Assembly: GCF_033547095.1 (NCBI RefSeq)
Contig: NZ_CP137852.1
Location: 5,047,001-5,111,000, forward strand
Source: Sediminicoccus rosea
Lineage (GTDB): Bacteria; Pseudomonadota; Alphaproteobacteria; Acetobacterales; Acetobacteraceae
Direction: 5' to 3'
DNA: 64,000 nt
In this document: in pieces, positions 43,631 through 51,554 of the stretch
Layout: the number at the start of each line of letters is the position of its first letter
How positions within the stretch are numbered: the first letter of the stretch is position 1
Notes under the pieces: generated by a model
Seen by the model: only the letters and a program-made list of their open reading frames with translations
Told to the model about the DNA's origin: nothing
The model's database searches: none
Position numbers and translations under genes: made by a program

Positions 43631-43930
43631 ATGGCTTCAGCGATGGACAACCAGACCTCTCCCGGCTCCGCCCTCTTCGGTGCCACCATCTTCGCCGACG
43701 GTTTGCTCGACGCTTCCGTTCAGCATGGCGTGGTGCGGCTGACGCTCGGGCGCCTGGGCGCCGACAACAAGCCCGTCCCGGCGGGGCTGCTGGTGGTCCC
43801 CCTGGTGCAACTGGCCGGGCTGACCCAAGGCCTCGGGCGGCTGATGCAGCAGATCGAGGCGAAGATCAAGGAAGCGGCACCCGCCGCGGCCGAGACCCCG
43901 CCGGACAGCTTCACCTTCGGAGGGCGCTGA
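43631..43930 (+). CDS. Small protein of unknown function
   Basis: 99 residues, no signal peptide or membrane helix. An N-terminal beta-like region (ASVQHGVVRLTLGRL) is followed by an amphipathic helix (LTQGLGRLMQQIEAKIKEA). A second ATG at 43643 is possible. Not recognised. It ends 1 nt before the ankyrin gene, so they are probably cotranscribed. Confidence 0.55.
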   Translation: MASAMDNQTSPGSALFGATIFADGLLDASVQHGVVRLTLGRLGADNKPVPAGLLVVPLVQLAGLTQGLGRLMQQIEAKIKEAAPAAAETPPDSFTFGGR

Positions 43931-43931
43931 A

Positions 43932-44561
43932 ATGACACGCTATCCTGTCCTGCTCCTCGCGGGCGCCATGCTGCTGCCGGCCCTGCCTGCCACGGCCCAG
44001 GGCATGCTCGGCTCCAGCCGCACCACCGCGCCGCCGGCGGCGGCCGCGCCGCGCGAGCCGCCGCCCGCCCTGCCCGGCGTGGCCGCCCGGCGTGGCGTGG
44101 CCCCCATCCCGGCCGAGACCCCGCCTTCCGCGATGAACCCCAATGACGCGCTGTTCGACGGCATCAACCGTGGCGACATCGCCACGGTGCGCGATGCCGT
44201 GGCGCGCGGCGCCGATGTGAACGCGCGGAACGCGCTGGGCCTGACGGCCGTGGACTCCGCCATCGACCAGGGCCGGCCGGAGATCATGTTCTACGTGCTC
44301 TCGGTGCGCGGCACGGCCGGCTACGCGCCGCCCCCGCCCGACACCATCCCGCTGCGCGGCCCGCCGGTCCGTACCCGCACCCCGCCGCCGACCCGTGAAG
44401 CGCGCGAGGCACCGGTCCAGGCGGCGAACGCGACGCCGCGCCTGCCGCAGCTCTGGCAGGCCAATGGCGGCGCACCGCAGCCCTCGATCGGGTTCCTCGG
44501 CTTCGATGCTGGCACGCCGGCCGGCGCGCGGCCGCCCCATGCGGAGCGGCGCGGGCGGTAA
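43932..44561 (+). CDS. Secreted ankyrin-repeat protein
   Basis: 209 residues. A signal peptide (LLLAGAMLLPALPATAQ) and a Pro/Ala-rich linker lead to ankyrin-like helices: ALFDGINRGDIATVRDAVARGADVNARNALGLTAVDSAIDQGRPEIMFYVL (shown by its core RGADVNARNALGLTAVD). Only about two repeats are present. The C-terminal third is Pro/Arg-rich and disordered. The role is unknown; periplasmic protein binding is inferred. Confidence 0.68.
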   Translation: MTRYPVLLLAGAMLLPALPATAQGMLGSSRTTAPPAAAAPREPPPALPGVAARRGVAPIPAETPPSAMNPNDALFDGINRGDIATVRDAVARGADVNARNALGLTAVDSAIDQGRPEIMFYVLSVRGTAGYAPPPPDTIPLRGPPVRTRTPPPTREAREAPVQAANATPRLPQLWQANGGAPQPSIGFLGFDAGTPAGARPPHAERRGR

Positions 44562-44570
44562 GGCCCGCGC

Positions 44571-45197
44571 CTAGACCACCTTCTCGGTGATGGTCTGCGG
44601 CACCGGCACGGTCGCCGCGAAAGACGGGCGCGCCTCCAGCCGCGCGCTCATCGCCGCGAGGCTGGGGTATTGGCCGGCCCAGTCGAATTCCGGAAAGCGC
44701 ACAGCGAGGTAGCGCAGCGCCGTGCCGGCCGCGATGTCGGCCAGGCCGAAGCGGCCGCCCACGAGGAAGCCATCGCCCGCGCGCTCGGCCAGGGCGCGCA
44801 CGCCACCCTCCACCTTGCGGCGCTGGCGCGCGATCCATTCCGCACTCGGCTCCTGGCGCAGCCGCTCGAAGAAGAGCAGCACCACGGCGTCACAGACACC
44901 ATCGGCGATGACCTCGACCTGGCGCGCGGCGAGGATCTGCTCGGCATCATCGGGCAGCAGTCGCGGCGTGGGGTGCTTCACCTCCAGCCATTCCAGGATG
45001 AAGCGGCTCTCATAGATGCCGGTGCCGTCGGGCTGCACCAGCACGGGCAGTTTTTCCAACGGGTTGTAGGCCGGCGTCGCGGTGGTGCCGTGCCAGGGCA
45101 CCTCGGTCTGGAGCGTGAAGGGAATGCCCTTCTCGATCAGCGCGATGCGCACCTTGCGGGCATAGGGCGAGGGGGTGGCGCTGATCAGCGTGTACAT
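44571..45197 (-). CDS. Glutathione S-transferase family protein
   Basis: 208 residues. A thioredoxin-like N-terminal domain begins MYTLISATPSPYARKVRIAL, with the Ser-Pro/Tyr motif region that contacts glutathione, then KLPVLVQPDGTGIYESRFI (cis-Pro and Glu-Ser motifs). The all-helical C-terminal domain has FGLADIAAGTALRYL, typical of class I bacterial GSTs. Substrate unknown. It follows the Bug-type binding-protein gene by 54 nt on the same strand. Confidence 0.85.
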   Translation of the reverse strand: MYTLISATPSPYARKVRIALIEKGIPFTLQTEVPWHGTTATPAYNPLEKLPVLVQPDGTGIYESRFILEWLEVKHPTPRLLPDDAEQILAARQVEVIADGVCDAVVLLFFERLRQEPSAEWIARQRRKVEGGVRALAERAGDGFLVGGRFGLADIAAGTALRYLAVRFPEFDWAGQYPSLAAMSARLEARPSFAATVPVPQTITEKVV

Positions 45198-45251
45198 GCG
45201 CGGCTCCGCGAGGGCAGGACGGGCGGGGGAGGCCCCCGCCCGACAGGGGGC

Positions 45252-46220
45252 TCAGTTCAGATAGGCGCCGGTGGCCTGCACCACCTCGCCCCAGGCGGCA
45301 CGCTCGCGGCGCTGCAGCTCGGCCAGCGCCTCGGGCGTCGAGGGCTCGGGCACGGCGCCCTGCAGGCGCAGCACCTCGATGAATTGCGGCTGGCGCATCG
45401 CCTCGTGCACCGCCTGGTTCAGGCGGGTGATGACCGGCGCGGGCGTGCGGGCCGGCGCGTAGATCGCCTTCCACAGCCCCGCATCCAGCGTGCCGCCGAG
45501 TTCAAGGATGGTCGGCGCATCGGGGTAGAGCGGCACGCGCTGCTTGGCGGCGACCGCCAGCACGCGGAGCTGCCCGGCGCGCCAGGCGCCCTCGGCGCCG
45601 CCAGCCGGCAGCGCCATGCAATCCACCTGGCTCGCGATGATCGCCTGCATGCCCGGCGCCTGGCCGGTGAAGGGCACATGCAGCATCTCCACCTGCTGCT
45701 GGCGCAGCACGCGCTCCATCGCGAGGTGCGAGGTGGAGGCGACGCCCCAGCTGGCGAAGCTGATCACGCCCGGGCGTGCCTTGCCGGCCGCCATCAGCGC
45801 GCGGAAGTCGCGGATATTGGGCTGCGAGGGGCCGCTGATGAAGGCGAAGGGCACGTTCGCGACGAAGCTGATCGGCGCGAAATCGCGGTCCGGGTCGTAT
45901 TGCAGGGCGCGCATCGCCGTCGGCAGGATGGCCTGGGTGTCCACAATGCCCATCCAGAGCGTGTGGCCATCGGGCGCGGAACGCGCGGCGGCCGTGCCGC
46001 CCACGCTGCCGCCCGCGCCGACGCGGTTCTCGACGACGACGGAAACGCCGAGGATGGGCGTCAGCGCCTGCGCCATGGCGCGGCTCACCACGTCATTCAG
46101 GCCGCCGGGCGGGAAGCCCGAGATGATGCGGATCGTGCGATCCGGGAAGGCCAGGGCGGGGCTGGCCAGGGCCACGGCGGCGCCGGTGCCGAGCAGGGCG
46201 CGGCGGGTGATGTTCGACAT
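45252..46220 (-). CDS. Bug-family tripartite tricarboxylate transporter binding protein
   Basis: 322 residues. MSNITRRALLGTGAAVALASPALA is a twin-arginine-like signal. The Bug fold follows: IRIISGFPPGGLNDVVSRAM, VENRVGAGGSVGGTAAARSAPDGHTL, and the HVPFTGQAPGMQAIIASQVD motif. These periplasmic proteins bind carboxylates for TctAB-type permeases, which are absent here; expansion of orphan Bug genes is usual in Burkholderiales and Acetobacteraceae. ATG at 46218-46220. Confidence 0.88.
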   Translation of the reverse strand: MSNITRRALLGTGAAVALASPALAFPDRTIRIISGFPPGGLNDVVSRAMAQALTPILGVSVVVENRVGAGGSVGGTAAARSAPDGHTLWMGIVDTQAILPTAMRALQYDPDRDFAPISFVANVPFAFISGPSQPNIRDFRALMAAGKARPGVISFASWGVASTSHLAMERVLRQQQVEMLHVPFTGQAPGMQAIIASQVDCMALPAGGAEGAWRAGQLRVLAVAAKQRVPLYPDAPTILELGGTLDAGLWKAIYAPARTPAPVITRLNQAVHEAMRQPQFIEVLRLQGAVPEPSTPEALAELQRRERAAWGEVVQATGAYLN

Positions 46221-46323
46221 GCAGGGGATTCCCTCTCTAGGGGACTGAAATTTCCTCGAGCCGCAAACTAGCGCGCCCATTCGTCCGGTCAAACCCCCGC
46301 CATGCGCTGAGAGGCTGCTCCAC

Positions 46324-46347
46324 GTCTTTGGTGCCTGCACCAGAGAC
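46324..46347 (-). terminator. Hairpin downstream of the Rieske gene
   Basis: Eleven-base arms 46324-46334 and 46337-46347 pair with one G-U wobble. It lies 9 nt past the Rieske stop in the direction of transcription, but has no U-tract. Confidence 0.4.
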
Positions 46348-46356
46348 GCTCAGGCC

Positions 46357-46713
46357 CTAGATCCCTGCATCCGGCGGGACGCGCACCTCGCCCTCGACCA
46401 GCCGCACCTCCACCGCCTCCAGCACATCGCCCATGCAGGGGCCGGAAACGCATTCGCCATCCTCGATGCGGAAGCGTGCGCCATGCGCGGCGCAGACGAT
46501 CATCTCCCGCTTGCGATCCAGAAATCGGTCAGGCACGGGCTCCAGCGGCAGGCCGATATGCGGGCAGGAATTCACATAGACCAGCACGCGCGCCCCGCGG
46601 CGGATGGCGAAGAGGCCGGTGAAGCCGCCGGGTGGCGCGGGAAAGCCGCGCGCCTCGCCATCCGGGATGTCCTCGACGCGGCAGAGGACGCGCCAATCAG
46701 CCGCGTCACTCAT
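46357..46713 (-). CDS. Rieske [2Fe-2S] ferredoxin-like protein
   Basis: 118 residues. The cluster ligands are NSCPHIGLPL (C-x-H) and IVCAAHGARF (C-x2-H), the Rieske pattern. It is soluble and single-domain, like the ferredoxin components of ring-hydroxylating systems, but no oxygenase is nearby. Its ATG overlaps the stop of the HXXEE-domain gene by 4 nt. Electron transfer is inferred from the motif; partners are unknown. Confidence 0.83.
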   Translation of the reverse strand: MSDAADWRVLCRVEDIPDGEARGFPAPPGGFTGLFAIRRGARVLVYVNSCPHIGLPLEPVPDRFLDRKREMIVCAAHGARFRIEDGECVSGPCMGDVLEAVEVRLVEGEVRVPPDAGI

Positions 46714-47267
46714 GCCGAGCGCCGCGTGACATGCAGCACGATGATGGCGTGCAGCGCGAGGATGAAGAGCAGCGCGCCCAGGTGCTCCACCACACCCACG
46801 CCCGGCTGGCCGGAGACGAGGATGAGGGTGACGAGGCCCGCCGGCAGGAAGAGCAGAACGGCCGTGACCAGCCCCGGATTGTAGAGCTTCAGCTTCACCG
46901 CTGCCGCCACATGGGTGGCCGCGTTCACCACCATGAGATAGGCGGCGGCCAGCCCCCAGCCGGGGTGATGCGTGGCCGCCAGCAGTAGCGCCAGCGCGTT
47001 CACCATCCAGACGCCGCCGATGTTGATGACGGCGACGGCGGCCGGCGTCAGCGCCTCGGCGCCACCGGCCAGGCGCGCATTCACGAAGTGGCGGAAGCGG
47101 TCGCCCACATGCTCTTCCAGCTGGTGCATCATGTAGAGTGGCTGCGCGAGAAAGACCCAGAGCAGCCAGGGCGGCATCACCGTCTGCTGCACCGGCGCCA
47201 GCGCCAGCAGCAGGGGCGCGCCGGTCAGCGCGCCGATCAGCCAGTGGTCGCGCAATGCCCGCATCAT
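46710..47267 (-). CDS. HXXEE-domain membrane protein
   Basis: About 185 residues with five to six hydrophobic helices and the diagnostic HQLEE motif (MMHQLEEHVGDRF), giving the family its name. Other polar spots inside helices (VVNAATHVAA, HLGALLFILALHAIIVLH) also carry histidines. The function of HXXEE proteins is unknown. Adjacent ATGs at 47267 and 47264 are both possible. It overlaps the EVE gene (ATGA) and the Rieske gene. Confidence 0.75.
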   Translation of the reverse strand: MMRALRDHWLIGALTGAPLLLALAPVQQTVMPPWLLWVFLAQPLYMMHQLEEHVGDRFRHFVNARLAGGAEALTPAAVAVINIGGVWMVNALALLLAATHHPGWGLAAAYLMVVNAATHVAAAVKLKLYNPGLVTAVLLFLPAGLVTLILVSGQPGVGVVEHLGALLFILALHAIIVLHVTRRSA

Positions 47268-47704
47268 GCGCCGGCCATCTCCAGGATCACCGCCGCATGC
47301 TCGGGCGCGATCGGCATGACCGAAAGGCGCGACTGGCGGATCAGGCCGATGCCCTCCAGCCGCGGCTCGGCCTTGATGGCGGCGAGCGGCACAGGCTGCG
47401 GCAGCTTGGAGACGGTCTTCACATCCACGCAGACCCAACGGCCCGTCTCATCCGTCGGGTCGGGATAGGCGGTCCGGACGACTTCGACGATCCCCACCAC
47501 CTCCTTGCCGATGTTGGAGTGGTAGAAGAAGACGCGGTCCCCAACCTGCATCGCGCGCAGGACATTGGCGGCCTGGGCGTTGCGCACGCCCGTCCAGGGT
47601 TCGACGCCATTGGCCACCTGCTGGTCCCAGCCGAAGACATCGGGCTCGGACTTCACGAGGAAGGTGGGCGGGTGGGGCTTGGCTTTCGGCGGGGGCTTGG
47701 CCAT
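47264..47704 (-). CDS. EVE-domain (PUA-like) protein
   Basis: 146 residues. The EVE core is clear: FLVKSEPDVFGWDQQ, WTGVRNAQAANVLRAMQVGDRVFFYHSN and the end RQSRLSVMPIAPEHAAVI. EVE domains are PUA-like folds thought to read modified bases; the eukaryotic relative is thymocyte nuclear protein 1 (THYN1). ATG at 47702-47704 is chosen at the Lys/Pro-rich start; the ribosome-binding site is weak. It heads the three-gene leftward operon and diverges from ccmC. Confidence 0.85.
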   Translation of the reverse strand: MAKPPPKAKPHPPTFLVKSEPDVFGWDQQVANGVEPWTGVRNAQAANVLRAMQVGDRVFFYHSNIGKEVVGIVEVVRTAYPDPTDETGRWVCVDVKTVSKLPQPVPLAAIKAEPRLEGIGLIRQSRLSVMPIAPEHAAVILEMAGA

Positions 47705-47865
47705 CGGATTCTTCGCAGCGGCAGGTGGCGTTCCCGCCAAGGCTTCGCATATCTGGCGCGACCTCGCCAATGGGGCGCAAATCATTGCGCGAGGATAACT
47801 TTCGGCTGGCGGATGCATCGCGCGGGACGCTTCAATCCCGGGGCGCATCTGCCTATGGTGGTGAC

Positions 47866-48663
47866 GTGGAAAACGCTGCTCCAAACCCGCGGTCTTCAGG
47901 CTCGCTGCATCGCTTCGCCAATCCGGGCCGCTTCCTGCGGCTGACCGAGAGCTGGCTGCCCTGGCTTTCGGGTGCGGCGCTGGTCGTGCTCGGCATCGGG
48001 ATCGTCTGGGGTCTCTGGCTCGCGCCGCGCGACTGGCAGCAGGGCGAGACCGTGCGGATCATGTTCGTCCATGTGCCGATGGCCTGGCTGGCCATGGGGG
48101 GATACATGGGCCTCGCCATCCTCTCCATCATGTCGCTGATCTGGCGCCACCCGCTGGCCGACCTCACGGCGCGGGAGCTTTCGCCGATCGGCGCCGCCGT
48201 CACCGCGCTCTGCCTGCTCACCGGCAGCCTCTGGGGCAAGCCGATGTGGGGCACCTGGTGGGTCTGGGATGCGCGGCTGACGTCGGTGCTGGTGCTGTTC
48301 TTCCTCTGGCTCGGCCATGCCGCGCTGGTGCGCGCCTTCGACGACCCGGAGCGCGGCGCGCGCATGGGCGCGATCCTCGCGCTCGTCGGCGTGGTGAACG
48401 TGCCCATCGTCAAGTTCAGCGTGGATTGGTGGAACACGCTGCACCAGCCGGCTTCGGTGACGCGGCTCGACGCGCCGGGCATGCATGTGGACATCCTCTA
48501 CCCGCTGCTCTGGTGCACGCTCGGCTTCACGCTGGCCTTCATGGCGGTCACGCTGGCCGCGACGCGCGCCGCCGTGATGGAGCGTCGCGTCCGCGCCCTG
48601 CAGATGGCCGCCGCGCGGCGCGCGGATGCGAGCCCGGGCCAGATGCGGAGTGTGGAGGCATGA
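47866..48663 (+). CDS. ccmC: Heme exporter/handling protein CcmC
   Basis: 265 residues, six membrane helices, with the heme-handling signature GTWWVWDARLTSVLVLFFLWLGH (core WGTWWVWDARLTS) in the periplasmic loop between conserved histidines (FVHVPMAW before, NTLHQPASV after). CcmC loads heme onto CcmE. GTG at 47866 is the start consistent with the family; frame upstream is not conserved. It begins the ccmCDEFGHI operon; ccmA and ccmB are not beside it. Confidence 0.9.
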   Translation: MENAAPNPRSSGSLHRFANPGRFLRLTESWLPWLSGAALVVLGIGIVWGLWLAPRDWQQGETVRIMFVHVPMAWLAMGGYMGLAILSIMSLIWRHPLADLTARELSPIGAAVTALCLLTGSLWGKPMWGTWWVWDARLTSVLVLFFLWLGHAALVRAFDDPERGARMGAILALVGVVNVPIVKFSVDWWNTLHQPASVTRLDAPGMHVDILYPLLWCTLGFTLAFMAVTLAATRAAVMERRVRALQMAAARRADASPGQMRSVEA

Positions 48664-48677
48664 GCGCACACCTCGGG

Positions 48678-48811
48678 GAATCCAGCCGCAAAACAGCCGG
48701 CGCCACCCAACCGGGCGCCTGGCCCAGCGCGCCGGCAACGCGGCGAAGCCAAGGCGGCAGGGTGCGCGCGTCGTGCCGAAGTCGCGCCTCCGGCGGGACG
48801 CGCCTGAGGGC
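48678..48811 (-). repeat. Interspersed repeat copy A, between ccmC and ccmD (inverted)
   Basis: Read on the minus strand this segment contains GCCCTCAGGCGC, CTTGGCTTCGCCGCG and CCGGTTGGGTGGCGCCGGC in order, ending GGATTC. The same blocks, in the same order, occur on the plus strand at 52153-52260 inside ccmH. The copy here is about 26 nt longer between the first and second blocks. It fills most of the 154-nt gap between two otherwise tightly packed genes. Confidence 0.75.
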
Positions 48812-48817
48812 GGCAAC

Positions 48818-48958
48818 ATGACCCTCTCCACACACTGGCTGCACGTCATCGCGAGCTGGGCCGCCGTTCTGGGCGTCTTCGCCGCGCTCGCCCTCTCCGC
48901 ACTCGGTCGCCATCGCGCGGCGAAGCGGCAACTCGCCCAGCTGGAACGGCAAAAATGA
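48818..48958 (+). CDS. ccmD: CcmD, small membrane protein of cytochrome c maturation
   Basis: 46 residues with one membrane helix (HVIASWAAVLGVFAALALSAL) followed by the basic tail RHRAAKRQLAQLERQK, the usual CcmD layout. CcmD helps release holo-CcmE from CcmABC. It overlaps ccmE by 4 nt (ATGA), while 154 nt separate it from ccmC, a gap occupied by the inverted repeat copy A. Confidence 0.85.
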   Translation: MTLSTHWLHVIASWAAVLGVFAALALSALGRHRAAKRQLAQLERQK

Positions 48959-49572
48959 CGCGCAAGAAGCGCCGGCTCTACATCCTCCTGCTTTGCGCCA
49001 TCGGCCTCGGCAGCGCCACCGCGCTGACGCTGACGGCCTTCCAGGACAATCTCGTCTTCTTCCGCTCGCCGTCCGACATCGTGCGCGAGACGCCGCCACC
49101 CGGCCGCGCCTTCCGCCTGGGCGGCCTGGTCGAGGAAGGCAGCGTGCAGCGCCAGGGCGAATACCAGGGCCGCCCGGCGATCCATTTCCGCGTGACCGAC
49201 GGCGCGCATGCCATCCCCGTCGTCTTCACCGGCGTCCTGCCTGACCTGTTCCGCGAGGGCCAGGGCGTGGTGACGCAGGGCGTGATGGGCGAGGACGGCA
49301 CTTTCCGCGCGCGCGAGGTGCTGGCCCGCCATGACGAGACCTACATGCCGCCCGAGGTGGCCGATGCGCTGAAGCGTTCCGGCCACTGGAACCCGGCGCA
49401 GGGCGCGGCCCCGGCGCCGGCCACCTGGAACACGCTGGATCCCGCGCGCCCCGGCGCGACCGACCCCGCGCGCCCCGGCGCGACCGACCCCGCGCGCCCC
49501 GGCGCGACCGACCCCGCGCGCCCCGGCGCGACCGACCCCGCCCGCACCCAACCGCCGAGGAGCGGCTCATGA
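48955..49572 (+). CDS. ccmE: Heme chaperone CcmE with repetitive C-terminal tail
   Basis: 205 residues. One N-terminal helix anchors an OB-fold domain; the heme-binding motif HDETYMPPE places the covalent His at 126 and the axial Tyr at 130. After about residue 155 the chain becomes a tandem repeat of the octapeptide DPARPGAT, four copies, ending with a partial. The usual CcmE tail is flexible and poorly conserved, so the repeats probably leave heme delivery intact. It is coupled to ccmF by a 4-nt overlap. Confidence 0.9.
   Translation: MTRKKRRLYILLLCAIGLGSATALTLTAFQDNLVFFRSPSDIVRETPPPGRAFRLGGLVEEGSVQRQGEYQGRPAIHFRVTDGAHAIPVVFTGVLPDLFREGQGVVTQGVMGEDGTFRAREVLARHDETYMPPEVADALKRSGHWNPAQGAAPAPATWNTLDPARPGATDPARPGATDPARPGATDPARPGATDPARTQPPRSGS
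49438..49533 (+). repeat. 24-nt tandem repeat, 4 copies, within ccmE
   Basis: Four head-to-tail units of 24 bases encode DPARPGAT. Copies 2-4 are identical at the DNA level and copy 1 differs by one base (GAT for GAC); a partial fifth follows to about 49548. Near-perfect identity points to recent expansion and likely copy-number variation between strains. Confidence 0.9.
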
Positions 49573-51554
49573 TCCCCGAACTCGGCCATTTCGCGCTGAT
49601 CCTGGCGGCGATGCTCGCCATCGCGCAGTCCATCCTGCCGCTCTGGGGCGCGCAACGCGGCGATGTGCGGCTGATGGGCTCGGCGGCGCCGCTCGCGGTG
49701 GCGGGGCTCATCGCCATCACCATCAGCTTCGCGGCGCTGATCTGGGCCTATGTGACCAACGACATGACGGTGGTGAACGTCGTCGCCAACAGCCACTCGG
49801 CCAAGCCGATGCTGTTCAAGGTCACCGGCGTCTGGGGCAATCACGAGGGCTCGCTGATTCTCTGGGTCATGGTGCTGGCCGGCTGCAGCGCCGCGGTCGC
49901 GGCCTTCGGGGGCGCCTTGCCCTCGGCCCTGCAGGCCCGCGTGCAGGCTGTGATGGGCATGATCCTGCTCGGCTTCCTCGCCTTCATCATCTTCACCTCC
50001 AACCCCTTCGAGCGCATCTGGCCGCCACCGCCCGATGGCCAGGGGCTGAACCCGCTGCTGCAGGATATCGGCCTCGCGATCCATCCGCCGCTGCTCTACA
50101 TCGGCTATGTCGGCTACGCCGTGACCTTCGCCTTTGCCGTGGCCGCGCTGATCGAGGGCCGCGTGGACGCCGCCTGGGGGCGCTGGGTGCGGCCTTGGTC
50201 ACTCGCCGCCTGGTCCTTCCTGACCATGGGCATCTCGATCGGCTCCTGGTGGGCCTATTACGAGCTGGGCTGGGGCGGCTACTGGTTCTGGGACCCGGTG
50301 GAGAACGCCTCGCTGCTGCCCTGGCTCGCCGGCACGGCGCTGCTGCATTCGGCCATCGTGGTCGAGAAGCGCGAGGCGCTGAAGATCTGGACGGTGCTGC
50401 TGGCGCTGCTGGCCTTCGCGCTCTCGCTGCTCGGCACCTTCCTGGTGCGTTCGGGCGTGCTGAACTCGGTCCATTCCTTCGCTTCCGACCCGGCGCGCGG
50501 GCTCTTCATCCTCTGCCTGCTCGGCATCTATGTCGCGGGCGCCTTCGCGCTCTTCGCCTGGCGCGCGCCGGCCATGGCGCCAGCCGGCGTCTTCGCGCCG
50601 ATCTCGCGCGAGGGCGGCATCGTGCTGAACAACCTGCTGCTGTGCTCGATCACAGCGGTGGTCTTCGTCGGAACGCTCTATCCGCTCTTCCTCGACCTGC
50701 TGACGGGGCAGATGATCTCGGTCGGCCCGCCCTTCTTCAACGCGGCGACGGCGCCCCTGGCACTCCCGCTGGTGATGGCCATGGCCGTCGGGCCCATGCT
50801 GGCCTGGAAGCGCGCGAGCCTCTGGCCCGTGCTGCAACGCCTCTGGTGGGCCGCCTGCGTGGCGCTGCTGGCCTTCATCCTGACGCTGGCGCTGGCCGGC
50901 TGGCATGTGCTGAGCGCGCTTGGCTTCGCCTGCGCCTTCTGGCTGCTGGCGGGCGCCGTGGCCGACATCGCGGACCGTGCCGGCGTGGGGCGCACGAGCC
51001 TCGGCAATGCCTGGAACCGCGCGCGCAACCTGCCGCGCGCCGCCTGGGGCGCCGCCATCGCCCATGCGGGCGTGGGTGTCACCATCCTCGGCATCTCGGG
51101 CATGGGGCTCTCCACCGAGAAGCTGGTCGCGGTGCCGCCCGGCGGCTCCACGACATTTGCCGGCTATGAATGGCGGTTGGAGGGCGTGCGCGATTTCGTC
51201 GGCCCCAACTTCACCGCCCGCAAGGCCACCATCACCGTGCTGCGCGACGGCCGCGTGGTGCATGTGATGGAGCCGAGCAAGCGCTACTTCCCGACCGGCC
51301 GGATGACGACGACCGAGGCCGCGATCCGCACCTCGCCGGCCGGCGACCTCTACGCCGTTCTTGGCGAGGAGCGGGCCAATGAGGCGGGCGTGAACGAGGC
51401 GGTGCTGCGGCTGCACAACAACCCGCTCGCGCCCTGGATCTGGATCGGCGCGGGCATCATGGCCCTCGGCGCCGCCTTCTCGCTGAGCGACCGGCGCATC
51501 CGCATCGCCGCCCCCGCAAGGCGGCGGAAGGAGGAGGCGGAGGCGCCGGCATGA
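49569..51554 (+). CDS. ccmF: Cytochrome c heme lyase subunit CcmF
   Basis: 661 residues, multi-helix membrane protein with the WWD-type motif WGGYWFWDPVENASLLPWL and conserved histidines around it (HPPLLYIGYVG, LLHSAIVVEKRE). CcmF with CcmH and CcmI ligates heme to apocytochrome CxxCH motifs in the periplasm. A large periplasmic domain (GLSTEKLVAVPPGGSTTFAG) precedes the last helix. It overlaps ccmE and ccmG by 4 nt each. Confidence 0.94.
   Translation: MIPELGHFALILAAMLAIAQSILPLWGAQRGDVRLMGSAAPLAVAGLIAITISFAALIWAYVTNDMTVVNVVANSHSAKPMLFKVTGVWGNHEGSLILWVMVLAGCSAAVAAFGGALPSALQARVQAVMGMILLGFLAFIIFTSNPFERIWPPPPDGQGLNPLLQDIGLAIHPPLLYIGYVGYAVTFAFAVAALIEGRVDAAWGRWVRPWSLAAWSFLTMGISIGSWWAYYELGWGGYWFWDPVENASLLPWLAGTALLHSAIVVEKREALKIWTVLLALLAFALSLLGTFLVRSGVLNSVHSFASDPARGLFILCLLGIYVAGAFALFAWRAPAMAPAGVFAPISREGGIVLNNLLLCSITAVVFVGTLYPLFLDLLTGQMISVGPPFFNAATAPLALPLVMAMAVGPMLAWKRASLWPVLQRLWWAACVALLAFILTLALAGWHVLSALGFACAFWLLAGAVADIADRAGVGRTSLGNAWNRARNLPRAAWGAAIAHAGVGVTILGISGMGLSTEKLVAVPPGGSTTFAGYEWRLEGVRDFVGPNFTARKATITVLRDGRVVHVMEPSKRYFPTGRMTTTEAAIRTSPAGDLYAVLGEERANEAGVNEAVLRLHNNPLAPWIWIGAGIMALGAAFSLSDRRIRIAAPARRRKEEAEAPA

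Noticed and set aside
49438-49548. Possible CRISPR-like array
   Set aside because: The 24-nt units are contiguous with no spacers and encode an in-frame octapeptide in ccmE.
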